NCBI RefSeq assembly: GCF_018334155.1 | Contig: NZ_JAGXTP010000001.1 | Coordinates: 124,001 to 188,000 of the forward strand | DNA length: 64,000 nucleotides | DNA from: Devosia litorisediminis | Lineage (GTDB): Bacteria > Pseudomonadota > Alphaproteobacteria > Rhizobiales > Devosiaceae | Reading direction: 5' to 3' | Part shown: positions 8,558 to 16,915 of the stretch, in pieces | Layout of the letters: each line of letters begins with the position of its first letter | How positions within the stretch are numbered: the stretch's first letter is position 1 | Notes under the pieces: generated by a model | Databases searched by the model: none | Told to the model about the DNA's origin: nothing | What the model saw: the letters and a program-made list of their open reading frames with translations, nothing else | Translations under genes and position numbers: made by a program

Positions 8558-10258
8558 TTATGGCGAGATGGTGCCATCGCCAATTTCGGCAATGATTTCA
8601 GGGGCCGGTGCCGGTGTGTCCAAGCCCATGGCGGCGATCAGCTTGGCATTGTGGCCATAGATGTCGCCGAAGGACTGCAGCGAACCATCGGGGGCAACGC
8701 GTACCGTGAAATAGGCGATGTGCACCGGGATCTGCCGTTCGGGGTTCACCCACCGCTCGGAATTGCCAAACATGCCTTCAAGCGAGGCGCGGCTGATCTT
8801 GGTTTCATTGGCCATCAGGGCACCCGCAAACTCGAGCGGGTTCTGCACGCGGACGCAGCCGTGGCTGTAGGCGCGGAAATCGCGCGAGAACAGCGACTTT
8901 GAAGGGGTGTCGTGCAGGTAGACATTATGCTTGTTGGGGAACAGGAATTTGATCTGACCCAAGGCATTGCCGCTGCCCGGACGCTGGCGGACGCGGAAGG
9001 GGAAGTTGGCGGCGCTGACCTGGCTCCAGTCCACCGAATAGGGGCTGATGGCGGTGCCGTTATAGAGAAGATCGTAATTGTGGCTGTCGATGTAGCCGGG
9101 ATTGCGCAGCACAGCCGGTGCGATTTCGCCCTTGGTAATCGAGCTGGGCACGTTCCAGTATGGATTGACCACGATGTGGCGAATGCTTTCCGAGAAAACC
9201 GGGGTCTGGTTCTTGGTAGTGCCGACGACAACGCGGGTGGTGTATTCTTCCCTGTTGTCGCGATTGATCGACAAGCGGTATTCGGGAATGTTGACGAGCA
9301 CGTGGAACGCACCCATGTCGCGCGGCATCCAGCGCCAGCGTTCCATATTGGCCAGAATGTCGGCCCGGGTCAGCGGCGCGCCGCCGTTCAGGGCTGCTAG
9401 GGTCGCCGGACCCATGACACCGTCGACAGCCAGATTGCGGGTCTTCTGAAATGCCTTGATGGCGTCCACGACACTGTCGTCATAAAGCGTTGCGCTGTCA
9501 CCGGCATCGGCGATTTCAAAGCGCTGGCGCAGCACGGGTACGCGCGGATCGCTCATGCCCGGACGCAGGGTGGCGCCGGCGGCAATCTGCACCGGGCGCT
9601 CGGCCTGGATCCTGTCGAAATCGGCGAGCGCGGCCTTGAGCGCCACAAATTCGGGGTGGGTCGGCTCAAGCGCAGAGAGCACCTTGACGGGATCGTTGCT
9701 GGAGGCCAGTTGCACCAGCAGGCTGGCTTCATCAAGCTTTTTGGGCGTGATGTCGAGCTGCGAGCTGATCGAGCCGGGGACGATACGGCCGGTATAGATA
9801 TGGGTCGCGTAGCGCATGGTGGCGCGCGAAAATGCGGTTTCCAGTGCCGCCATCTTGATGGGATCATTGTCGACAGTGGTGACGTCGAGCTCGGCGGTCA
9901 GATAATCGCTGGGGCGCAGGCCTTCGCTGGCCGCGGCTTCAAACAGCTTGATGATTTTTTGTGCCGAGGGGGAAAAGGCGACCTGACCGTCCGGCATTTC
10001 ATCAAGCCAGATAGGTTCGAAATGGCGCGCGCCATAGAAGAAATAGAGCTTCTGGGCCTCGTTATAGGCCTTGCTTTCCTTGTTGGCGCCATAATAGGCG
10101 ACTGACAGGCCGCCCTTAATGGTTTGGGCCAGCGGTGTGCGTGGGGGCGCGATAATGACGGTTCCGGCCGCCAGGCCGGCAACATCCTGGGCTGTGGCGG
10201 GGAAAGCGCTTCCTACACCGGCAAGGGCGGCGACAAGGCAGACCAGAATCTTGTTCAT
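8558..10258 (-). CDS. L,D-transpeptidase (YcbB/LdtD type)
   Basis: 566 residues. A signal peptide (MNKILVCLVAALAGVGSAF) is followed by a helical N-terminal region, a peptidoglycan-binding_1 domain (about residues 230-290, with FQKTRNLAVDGVMGPATLAALN) and a YkuD catalytic domain whose active-site motif is SHGCVRV (about residue 465), containing the catalytic cysteine. It forms 3-3 cross-links or attaches proteins to peptidoglycan in the periplasm. Rhizobiales with polar growth depend heavily on such enzymes. TGGAG precedes ATG 10258. Its last bases overlap a near-consensus CtrA half-site pair (TTAA-N7-TTAT, 8547-8561). Confidence 0.93.
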   Translation of the reverse strand: MNKILVCLVAALAGVGSAFPATAQDVAGLAAGTVIIAPPRTPLAQTIKGGLSVAYYGANKESKAYNEAQKLYFFYGARHFEPIWLDEMPDGQVAFSPSAQKIIKLFEAAASEGLRPSDYLTAELDVTTVDNDPIKMAALETAFSRATMRYATHIYTGRIVPGSISSQLDITPKKLDEASLLVQLASSNDPVKVLSALEPTHPEFVALKAALADFDRIQAERPVQIAAGATLRPGMSDPRVPVLRQRFEIADAGDSATLYDDSVVDAIKAFQKTRNLAVDGVMGPATLAALNGGAPLTRADILANMERWRWMPRDMGAFHVLVNIPEYRLSINRDNREEYTTRVVVGTTKNQTPVFSESIRHIVVNPYWNVPSSITKGEIAPAVLRNPGYIDSHNYDLLYNGTAISPYSVDWSQVSAANFPFRVRQRPGSGNALGQIKFLFPNKHNVYLHDTPSKSLFSRDFRAYSHGCVRVQNPLEFAGALMANETKISRASLEGMFGNSERWVNPERQIPVHIAYFTVRVAPDGSLQSFGDIYGHNAKLIAAMGLDTPAPAPEIIAEIGDGTISP

Positions 10259-10532
10259 TGGTGCTCCAGCATAGGCAATTCATCGGGGCAACACCCGCAT
10301 CCTGCACTGGACTGGGCGGGCCGCACCGCACGCTAGAGCAATACTCTGCAAACCTTAACGGGAACAACATCTCGCAAACTTGTGAGCCAGTTTTGTGGTC
10401 GGTCTGCAACGCTTTGGCGAGAAGCGCGATGGCAGGGATCCCGGTGCAAAAATCTGCGTTTGACCAAGCATAGTTAAATGCCGCGGGGCCGCGCGGCTGC
10501 TAGAGCGCGCGGTTTTGCGGAGAGGTTGCAGC

Positions 10533-10757
10533 GTGGTGAAATACAGAGTTGTTGACTGCCGGGGGGGCGAAACTGATGGCCAGGAGATGATGGTGGACAG
10601 CGCGTCTTCGCCCGAAGACGCTGCGCGCAAGGCGATTGACGAAGTGCTGGTGCGCAGTGGTCGCCGCAGCGATCTGCGGGTGCGGGTTTATTACCAGTAT
10701 CCTGATCAGGCACTTTCCATGGTGCGGCTGTATGCCAAGGCGATCGACCGCGACTAG
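10533..10757 (+). CDS. Conserved hypothetical small protein
   Basis: 74 residues from GTG 10533, which has GGAGAGG seven bases ahead; an in-frame TTG at 10515 lies before that element and is rejected. The protein is soluble, predicted alpha/beta (YRVVDCRGGETDGQEMMVDS, an AARKAIDEVL helix, LRVRVYYQYP), with the look of a small ligand- or partner-binding domain. I do not recognise the family. It lies 99 bases before the halogenase gene in the same orientation and may be co-transcribed. Confidence 0.65.
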   Translation: MVKYRVVDCRGGETDGQEMMVDSASSPEDAARKAIDEVLVRSGRRSDLRVRVYYQYPDQALSMVRLYAKAIDRD

Positions 10758-10856
10758 GGGCGGCGGCGTCCGATAAAGACACGGAGAGTTCCGGGTTCCT
10801 AAGACCGACTTGCGCGGCGACAGGGCCGGCCATAGCGTCGATGCAGGAGGACGAGC

Positions 10857-12398
10857 ATGGACCGGCAAGCGCAATTTGTGGTGGTGGGGGGCGGTACGGC
10901 TGGCTGGATCGCCGCGTTCATTGTGCAGGATGCGGCGCGTCGAAAAGGGCTGAACGCCAAGATCAGCGTGATCGAGCCCTCCAAAATCCCCACAGTTGGC
11001 GTTGGCGAGGGGACGACAGCGGCATTCCGACTGTTGCTCAAGCATTTCGGCATTGATGAATTCGAGTTTATCCGCGAGACGGGCGCGACCATCAAGCTGG
11101 GGATTCGCCATCAGGACTGGCGCCGCAAGGGGCACAGCTATGACGGGCCCATTGATGATCCGCATCAGGTGCTGCGCGCGCCCGCCGGGGCGCCATCGGA
11201 CTATCTCAATGTCTATGCCACAGCGGCGGGGCGCAGCCTGACCGACATGCACCTTTTCGGGCCGCTGCTGGCACAGACCAAGGCACCGTTTGCCCGCAAG
11301 ACTGACGGTTCGCTGATCCCGCTGGGGCCGTTTCACTATGGCTATCATTTTGATCAGGCGCTGGTGGGCCGGTTTTTCGCCGGCAAGTCCAAAGGTGTCG
11401 AGATCATCGATGCGGTCGTGGCGGGCGTGCAGCGCGATGCCGAGAGCGGCGACGTGACGGCGCTGGAACTGGATAACGGGCAGACACTGGCGGCAGATTT
11501 CGTCATTGATGCGACCGGTTTCCGCAAGCAGTTGATCGTCAAGGAGATGGGGGCATCCTGGACGTCCTATGCCCATGAATTGCCGGTCAACCGCGCGCTG
11601 CCATTCTGGATCGATATCAAGCCCGGCGAGGAGATCGCCAACTACACCAAGGCCTGGGCACAGGATAGCGGCTGGATGTGGCAAACGCCGACACAGACCC
11701 GCTATGGCTGCGGCTATGTGTATTCGGACCAATTTGCCACGCCCGAACAGGCCAAGGCCGAGGTCGAGGCCTCCCTTGGCCACGAGATCGAAGTGCGGGC
11801 CGATATCCGGTTCGACATCGGGCGGCTGGACCGGGCCTGGATCGGCAATGTGCTGGCGGTGGGGCTGAGTTCGAGCTTTCTCGAGCCACTGGAATCCACC
11901 TCAATCCACGGCACCATCGTGCAGATGATGCTGTTTGCCGACCGGCATATGAAAGACCCGAGCAAGATCAGCGATGCTGACCGGGCCGACTATAATGGCC
12001 GGGTGGGGCGGCAGGTCGATGATTTCCGTACCTTCATCAACATGCACTACATGGTGGAACGCGACGACACCCCGTTCTGGCGCGAGGTGCGGGCCAATCG
12101 TATCCACCCCGAAACGCAGGAGCGGCTGGCACTGTGGAAGACCGCCATGCCGCGGCACGAGCATTTCGACGAGCAATTATTCGGTCTGCCGCATATCCAG
12201 AGCCAGCTCTATTATCCGATACTGGACGGGTTGGGGCTGCTGGACCAGAATCTTGCGCGGCGGGAAATGGAAGCAGACCCCAAGCTGCGTCAGTTTGCGC
12301 GGCAGGCCTATGACGGGCTGGTCAAGGAATACCGCGCTGCGGCCAGTCAGGCGCTAGGGCATGCGGCATTTCTGGAGATTGTGCGGGGGATGGGGTGA
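10857..12398 (+). CDS. Flavin-dependent halogenase (tryptophan-halogenase family)
   Basis: 513 residues, full length for the family. The FAD-binding motif GGGTAGWIAA is at residues 11-20 and the second motif PTVGVGEGT at about 45-53. Lys80 in ETGATIKLGI aligns with the catalytic lysine (Lys79 of PrnA). The halogenase signature that normally reads WxWxIP appears as GWMWQTP, a Thr for Ile change. FLEPLESTSIHG matches the catalytic-glutamate region. Such enzymes use FADH2, oxygen and halide to halogenate an electron-rich substrate. No flavin reductase, TonB receptor or biosynthetic cluster is adjacent, so the substrate is unknown. GGAGGACGAGC precedes the ATG. Confidence 0.88.
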   Translation: MDRQAQFVVVGGGTAGWIAAFIVQDAARRKGLNAKISVIEPSKIPTVGVGEGTTAAFRLLLKHFGIDEFEFIRETGATIKLGIRHQDWRRKGHSYDGPIDDPHQVLRAPAGAPSDYLNVYATAAGRSLTDMHLFGPLLAQTKAPFARKTDGSLIPLGPFHYGYHFDQALVGRFFAGKSKGVEIIDAVVAGVQRDAESGDVTALELDNGQTLAADFVIDATGFRKQLIVKEMGASWTSYAHELPVNRALPFWIDIKPGEEIANYTKAWAQDSGWMWQTPTQTRYGCGYVYSDQFATPEQAKAEVEASLGHEIEVRADIRFDIGRLDRAWIGNVLAVGLSSSFLEPLESTSIHGTIVQMMLFADRHMKDPSKISDADRADYNGRVGRQVDDFRTFINMHYMVERDDTPFWREVRANRIHPETQERLALWKTAMPRHEHFDEQLFGLPHIQSQLYYPILDGLGLLDQNLARREMEADPKLRQFARQAYDGLVKEYRAAASQALGHAAFLEIVRGMG

Positions 12399-12537
12399 GG
12401 CTGATGTGGGCTAACAGGCCCAGGTCAGGAGCACCGAGGATGAGTGGATGCGCTGGCGGCGCTGGTTTGGGCGCAAGATCGGGGTTCGTGCTGGTGTAGC
12501 GGGCTTTGAGTGGGCGCGCCGCATCAAAGAGGATGCA

Positions 12538-13083
12538 ATGGGCATTAGGAACTATCTGATCGAGGGCGTATCGGGGAGCGGCAAGACCAGCGTGGCCGAG
12601 GAACTGCAGCGGCGCGGCTATCATGTCATTCACGGGGACCGGGTACTGGCCTATCATGGCGACCCGCAGACCGGGGCGCGACTTGAACCCCCGCGTGGGC
12701 CTGGGGTGGCGGACAGTGCAGCCTGGGTGAATGCACACTGGATCTGGCCTGTCGACACGGTCCGATCATTGGTGGCTGATCAAGGCGAAGCCATAACCTT
12801 CTTCTGTGGCGCCTCCAGAAATTCGCGCCACTTCATTGATCTTTTCGACGCCGTGTTTGTGCTCGAGATTGATGCCCAGACGTTGACCCGGCGGCTAGTC
12901 GGGCGGCCGGAGGATGAGTTTGGCGGCCTGCCTGCCGAGCGTGCGCTTGTCATGCGATTGCACGCCACCAAAGAGAATATCCCCGAGCGTGGCACTGCAA
13001 TCGATGCGACGGCGCCACTGGCGCGCGTCGTCGATGATATTCTGGCTAGAAGTGGCGAGACAGGTCGCGGATCGTCTTCGTAG
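12538..13083 (+). CDS. P-loop kinase-like protein
   Basis: 181 residues from ATG 12538 with AGAGGA five bases upstream. A Walker A loop (GVSGSGKTS, residues 10-18) is followed by a helix and HVIHGDRVLAYHGDP. The latter part (FDAVFVLEIDAQTLTRRLVGRPEDEFGG) is typical of the lid region of small nucleoside or shikimate-type kinases. The phosphate acceptor cannot be named. It follows the halogenase by 139 bases and converges on the sigma54 activator gene, with only 20 bases between them. Confidence 0.75.
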   Translation: MGIRNYLIEGVSGSGKTSVAEELQRRGYHVIHGDRVLAYHGDPQTGARLEPPRGPGVADSAAWVNAHWIWPVDTVRSLVADQGEAITFFCGASRNSRHFIDLFDAVFVLEIDAQTLTRRLVGRPEDEFGGLPAERALVMRLHATKENIPERGTAIDATAPLARVVDDILARSGETGRGSSS

Positions 13084-13103
13084 ACGAGCCGATCGGGCGC
13101 TGT

Positions 13104-14588
13104 TCAGGCCGCGTCGCTGAGGAGTTCTTCGGCCAGACCGTATTCATGCAGTTTGCGATAGAGGGTGGAGCGGCCAATCTTGAGGGCGCGGGCGACGCGT
13201 GACATGCGGCCGCCATGATGGGCGATGGCAAAGACGATGGCAGCACGTTCGATCTCGGCCAGGGCGGCGATTTCGCCGGTCGGGTCAAGGAAGCGGTCGG
13301 GTGCGGCGGGCGGGGTGAAGTCGACGCGTTGGCGGGCGGTGGCGGTGTCGATATGGGTTGGCGCGGCGGCGACGGGGGCGGCTTCGATGGCCTTGATGGC
13401 CAGTTCACGCCCGCTGGCCTGAGCGATGATCTGCGGGAAGTCCACGCTTTCGAGGAAGGCGCCATCGCTGAGGATTACGGCGCGATAGACGGCATTTTCA
13501 AGCTGGCGGACATTGCCAGGCCAGTCATAATTGCGCAGCAGTTCAAGGGCGGCGGGCGAAATGCCCAGAATGCGCTTGCCAGCCTCGGCCGCGAAGCGGG
13601 CGATGAACATCGAGACCATTGCGGGCATGTCTTCCATCCGTTCGCGCAGGGGCGGGGTATAAATGGGGAAGACGTTCAGGCGGTAATAGAGATCTTCGCG
13701 GAACTCACCGGATTTTGCCAGATTGAGCAGGCGGCGATTGGTCGCCGAAATGACGCGGACATTGACGCGCTCGGTGCGGGTGGCGCCGACGGGCTCGATC
13801 TCGCCTTCCTGCAGGGCGCGCAGCAGCTTGACCTGGGTTTCGAGGGGTAGTTCGCCCACTTCGTCGAGGAACAGCGTGCCGTTATGGGCTTCGGAGAACT
13901 TGCCGGGCTGGTCGGCAATGGCACCGGTAAAGGCACCCTTTTTGTGGCCGAATAGGACGGATTCCACCAGATTGGGCGGGATGGCGCCGCAATTGACGGT
14001 GACGAAGGGCTTGCCGGCCCGATCGCCTGAACCCTGAATGATGCGCGCGATAAGCTCCTTGCCGACCCCGGTCTCGCCTTCGATCAGCACTGGAATGGTG
14101 GACTTGGCGGCCTTGGCGCACAGGCTGATGACGCGGGCCATGGAGGGCGCCTCGGCAATCATGTCGGTGGCGCTGAAATTGCCCGACTTGCGGGCGCGCT
14201 CGGCCCGAATGGTGGCCTCGAGTGCATCCAGCTTCATGGCGTTGCGCAGCGAGATGACGAGGCGCTCGGGCGCGACCGGCTTGACGAAATAATCTGCGGC
14301 GCCGTTGCGCATGGCAGAAATGACGGTTTCGAGCGAGGCATTGCCGGTCTGGATGATGACGGGGGTGGTCAGGCCTTCGCGGCGCATGGCGTCCATCACG
14401 CCCATGCCGTCAAGATCAGGCATGACCAGATCAAGGATCATCGCGCCGATGTTGCGATCTTCGCGCAGAATGGTCAGGGCCTGTTCGCCGCCAGTTGCCG
14501 TAAGCGGCTTGAAGCCGGCCTTGTTGGCGACTTCGGCAGTCAGGCGCAGCTGAACCGGATCATCATCGACTACCAGAATGCGCGTCAT
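13104..14588 (-). CDS. Sigma54-dependent response regulator, TacA-like
   Basis: 494 residues with three modules: a receiver domain (residues 1-120, MTRILVVDDDPVQ with the DLVMPDLDGMG phosphoacceptor region and VKPVAPE), a central AAA+ domain (about 140-375) with Walker A GETGVGKE, the sigma54-contacting GAFTGA loop and LFLDEVGELP, and a C-terminal Fis-type helix-turn-helix (RMSRVARALKIGRSTLYRKLHEYG). It activates sigma54 promoters when phosphorylated. Size and layout fit the TacA group, which in Caulobacter controls stalk genes and is itself a CtrA target. A perfect CtrA box lies 70-84 bases upstream. No histidine kinase gene is adjacent. The TacA assignment is inference. Confidence 0.88.
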   Translation of the reverse strand: MTRILVVDDDPVQLRLTAEVANKAGFKPLTATGGEQALTILREDRNIGAMILDLVMPDLDGMGVMDAMRREGLTTPVIIQTGNASLETVISAMRNGAADYFVKPVAPERLVISLRNAMKLDALEATIRAERARKSGNFSATDMIAEAPSMARVISLCAKAAKSTIPVLIEGETGVGKELIARIIQGSGDRAGKPFVTVNCGAIPPNLVESVLFGHKKGAFTGAIADQPGKFSEAHNGTLFLDEVGELPLETQVKLLRALQEGEIEPVGATRTERVNVRVISATNRRLLNLAKSGEFREDLYYRLNVFPIYTPPLRERMEDMPAMVSMFIARFAAEAGKRILGISPAALELLRNYDWPGNVRQLENAVYRAVILSDGAFLESVDFPQIIAQASGRELAIKAIEAAPVAAAPTHIDTATARQRVDFTPPAAPDRFLDPTGEIAALAEIERAAIVFAIAHHGGRMSRVARALKIGRSTLYRKLHEYGLAEELLSDAA

Positions 14589-14657
14589 TCAAACTCCGGC
14601 CTTTTTGCTACGGCATCGAATCGTGTGCCGTTTTGGGAACAAGATGAGCCGAGGGCC

Positions 14658-14672
14658 TTAAGAGGGGATTAA
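14658..14672 (-). promoter_or_regulatory. CtrA box upstream of the TacA-like gene
   Basis: TTAA-GAGGGGA-TTAA is an exact match to the CtrA consensus TTAA-N7-TTAA, in the intergenic region 70-84 bases upstream of the minus-strand regulator. The -10 element downstream of it is not obvious. Confidence 0.6.
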
Positions 14673-14707
14673 TCATAGTGATTTTGCTTGAGCCACATTG
14701 TTGGCAT

Positions 14708-14723
14708 TGGCACCGGTTTAGCC
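14708..14723 (+). promoter_or_regulatory. Possible sigma54 promoter upstream of pepF
   Basis: TGGCACCGGTTTAGC has the essential GG-N10-GC spacing (GG 14709-14710, GC 14721-14722) and matches TGGCACG-N4-TTGC except at two positions. It would start transcription about 80 bases before the pepF ATG. Its closeness to a sigma54 activator gene is suggestive only. Confidence 0.35.
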
Positions 14724-14815
14724 CGGTATTTGGCGGGGCGGCTGAAGTGTCACTCTTTCCATAAGGCCCCCGTCTGGCTAAGGTCCGCGCGCCATTGACC
14801 AGCCGGAGAGACCGC

Positions 14816-16618
14816 ATGACCACGCCCGCTCAAAAGAGCCACAACGAGTTCGGCACCTTGCCGGTCTGGGATCTGACGGACCTTTATCCCGGCGGCGACA
14901 GCGCCGCCTTCAAGGGCGATCTGGAAAAGGCCAAGGCGGACGCAGTGGCCTTTGAGGCTGCCTACAAGGGCAAGCTGGTCGCGCTGACCAAATCGGGTCA
15001 ACTGCTCAAGGCGATCAAGGACAGCGAAGCGCTGGGCGATCTGACCGGCCGGCTCGGCTCGTTTGCCTTTCTGCAATATGCGCAGAAGTCGACTGACCCC
15101 GACCGGGCCAAGTTCATGGGTGACACCAATGAGGCGATCACCAATCTGGCCACCAAGGTGCTGTTCTTCGAACTCGAACTGAACCGGATTGCCGATGCCG
15201 ATCTTGAGGCAGCGATGGCGGGCGACAGCGAGCTGGCGCGCTACCGGACCTGGTTCGACGAACTGCGCAAGGCCAAGCCCTATCAGCTCGATGATAAGCT
15301 AGAAGAGCTGTTCCACGACAAGTCGACCACGTCGTTTTCGGCGTGGAACCGGCTGTTCGACGAGACGCTGAGCAGCCTCGAATTCGAGGTGACCGGCGAA
15401 ACGCTGAGCATGGAAGCGGCGCTGCACCTGCTTTCGGACAAGGATGAAACCAAGCGCGAAGCCGCGTTCAAGGCGCTGGGCAAGACGCTGGCGCAAAATG
15501 CGCGGCTGTTCACCCACATCACCAATGTGCTGGCCAAGGACAAAGAAATTTCTGATCGCTGGCGCGGCTACCAGGACATTGCCGATAGCCGGCATATGGC
15601 CAATTCGGTGGAGCGCGAAGTGGTCGATGCGCTGCAAAAGGCGGTCGAGGATGCCTATCCCCGCCTGAGCCATCGCTATTACAAGATGAAGGCCAAATGG
15701 TTCGGCAAGGACAAGCTGAACGCCTGGGATCGCAATGCGCCATTGCCTACAAGCGATGAGCGGGTGTGGGACTGGGATAGTGCGGTGTCGACGGTGATGG
15801 AGGCCTATGGCCAGTTCTCGCCTCAGCTGGCGGAATATGCCGAGCCGTTCTTCAATTCGGGCTGGATCGATGCGCCCAGTGGCGATGGCAAGCTGTCCGG
15901 GGCGTTCGCGCATCCGACCGTGCCCAGTGCGCATCCCTATCTGATGCTGAACTATATGGGGCGTTCGCGCGATATCATGACGCTGGCGCACGAGCTGGGT
16001 CATGGCGTGCATCAGCGGCTGGCTGCAGCGCAGGGCCCCATTCTGGCCAATACACCGTTGACCCTGGCCGAGACCGCGTCGGTGTTTGGCGAGATGCTGA
16101 CCTTCCGCTCGCTGCTGGCCAAGACGACCGATCCAAAACAGCGCTTCGCCCTGCTCTCGAGCAAGGTCGAAGACATGCTCAATACTGTGGTACGACAGAT
16201 CGCATTCTACACCTTCGAGCGGCGCGTTCACACCGCGCGGCGCCAGGGTGAGCTCAAGACCGAAGAGATCAATCAGATCTGGCTCGATGTGCAGCAGGAA
16301 TCACTGGGCGACGCGGTGATTGCCAATGAAGGCTATGATGTCTTCTGGGCCTATATTCCGCACTTCATCCACTCCCCATTCTATGTCTACGCCTATGCCT
16401 TTGGTGACTGCCTTGTGAACTCGCTCTACGCGCAGTATGAGAAGTCCAGTGAAGGCTTCGCCGAGCGCTATTTCGAGCTGCTTAAGGCCGGGGGAAGCAA
16501 GCATCACTCCGAACTGCTTGCGCCGTTCGGACTGGATGCCAAGGATCCCCAATTCTGGTCGCTGGGTCTCTCGATGATCGAGGGGCTGATCGACGAGCTG
16601 GAAGCAACGGCGCCCTGA
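14816..16618 (+). CDS. pepF: Oligoendopeptidase F (M3 family)
   Basis: 600 residues from ATG 14816 (GGAGAG ahead; a TTG seven codons upstream is less likely). A zinc metallopeptidase with the motif HELGH at about residue 390 (LAHELGHGVHQRLA) and the downstream glutamate region LAETASVFGEML. The N-terminal half is helical, as expected for M3B. It degrades cytoplasmic peptides of roughly 7-17 residues. Transcription may continue into the downstream oxidase subunit and pnt genes (65 bases to the next ATG). Confidence 0.95.
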   Translation: MTTPAQKSHNEFGTLPVWDLTDLYPGGDSAAFKGDLEKAKADAVAFEAAYKGKLVALTKSGQLLKAIKDSEALGDLTGRLGSFAFLQYAQKSTDPDRAKFMGDTNEAITNLATKVLFFELELNRIADADLEAAMAGDSELARYRTWFDELRKAKPYQLDDKLEELFHDKSTTSFSAWNRLFDETLSSLEFEVTGETLSMEAALHLLSDKDETKREAAFKALGKTLAQNARLFTHITNVLAKDKEISDRWRGYQDIADSRHMANSVEREVVDALQKAVEDAYPRLSHRYYKMKAKWFGKDKLNAWDRNAPLPTSDERVWDWDSAVSTVMEAYGQFSPQLAEYAEPFFNSGWIDAPSGDGKLSGAFAHPTVPSAHPYLMLNYMGRSRDIMTLAHELGHGVHQRLAAAQGPILANTPLTLAETASVFGEMLTFRSLLAKTTDPKQRFALLSSKVEDMLNTVVRQIAFYTFERRVHTARRQGELKTEEINQIWLDVQQESLGDAVIANEGYDVFWAYIPHFIHSPFYVYAYAFGDCLVNSLYAQYEKSSEGFAERYFELLKAGGSKHHSELLAPFGLDAKDPQFWSLGLSMIEGLIDELEATAP

Positions 16619-16683
16619 GTGCCAATTTGCGTGCCTGCAATCGGGCACTTAGACTTATAGACTACTGGACTTACGAGGACGAA

Positions 16684-16851
16684 ATGGCCACCAAGCACCG
16701 CCCCGAACACCATTCCGATGTGCAGGTTGAATCGCCGATGGACTATGCCCAGCACGAGGCCACCTATAATGGCTTCATTACCGGCACGAAGTGGGCCGTG
16801 ATTGGCCTGGCGGCATCCATGGTCATTCTTTACTTCCTGATCCAGCCCTGA
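16684..16851 (+). CDS. aa3-type cytochrome c oxidase subunit IV
   Basis: 55 residues, ATG 16684 with GAGGACGAA ahead. A hydrophilic, His-rich N-terminus (KHRPEHHSDV) with the YAQHEATYNGFI segment is followed by one transmembrane helix (WAVIGLAASMVILYFLI). This is the bacterial COX4 type-2 family, a small accessory subunit of the aa3 oxidase. Its position just before pntAA is common in alphaproteobacteria. It is easily missed because of its size. Confidence 0.9.
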   Translation: MATKHRPEHHSDVQVESPMDYAQHEATYNGFITGTKWAVIGLAASMVILYFLIQP

Positions 16852-16915
16852 TTTCAGCGCGGGTACAGGCACTTTATTCGAGCCTGTCCGCCGGACAGGC
16901 GGGCAGGAGACTTTT

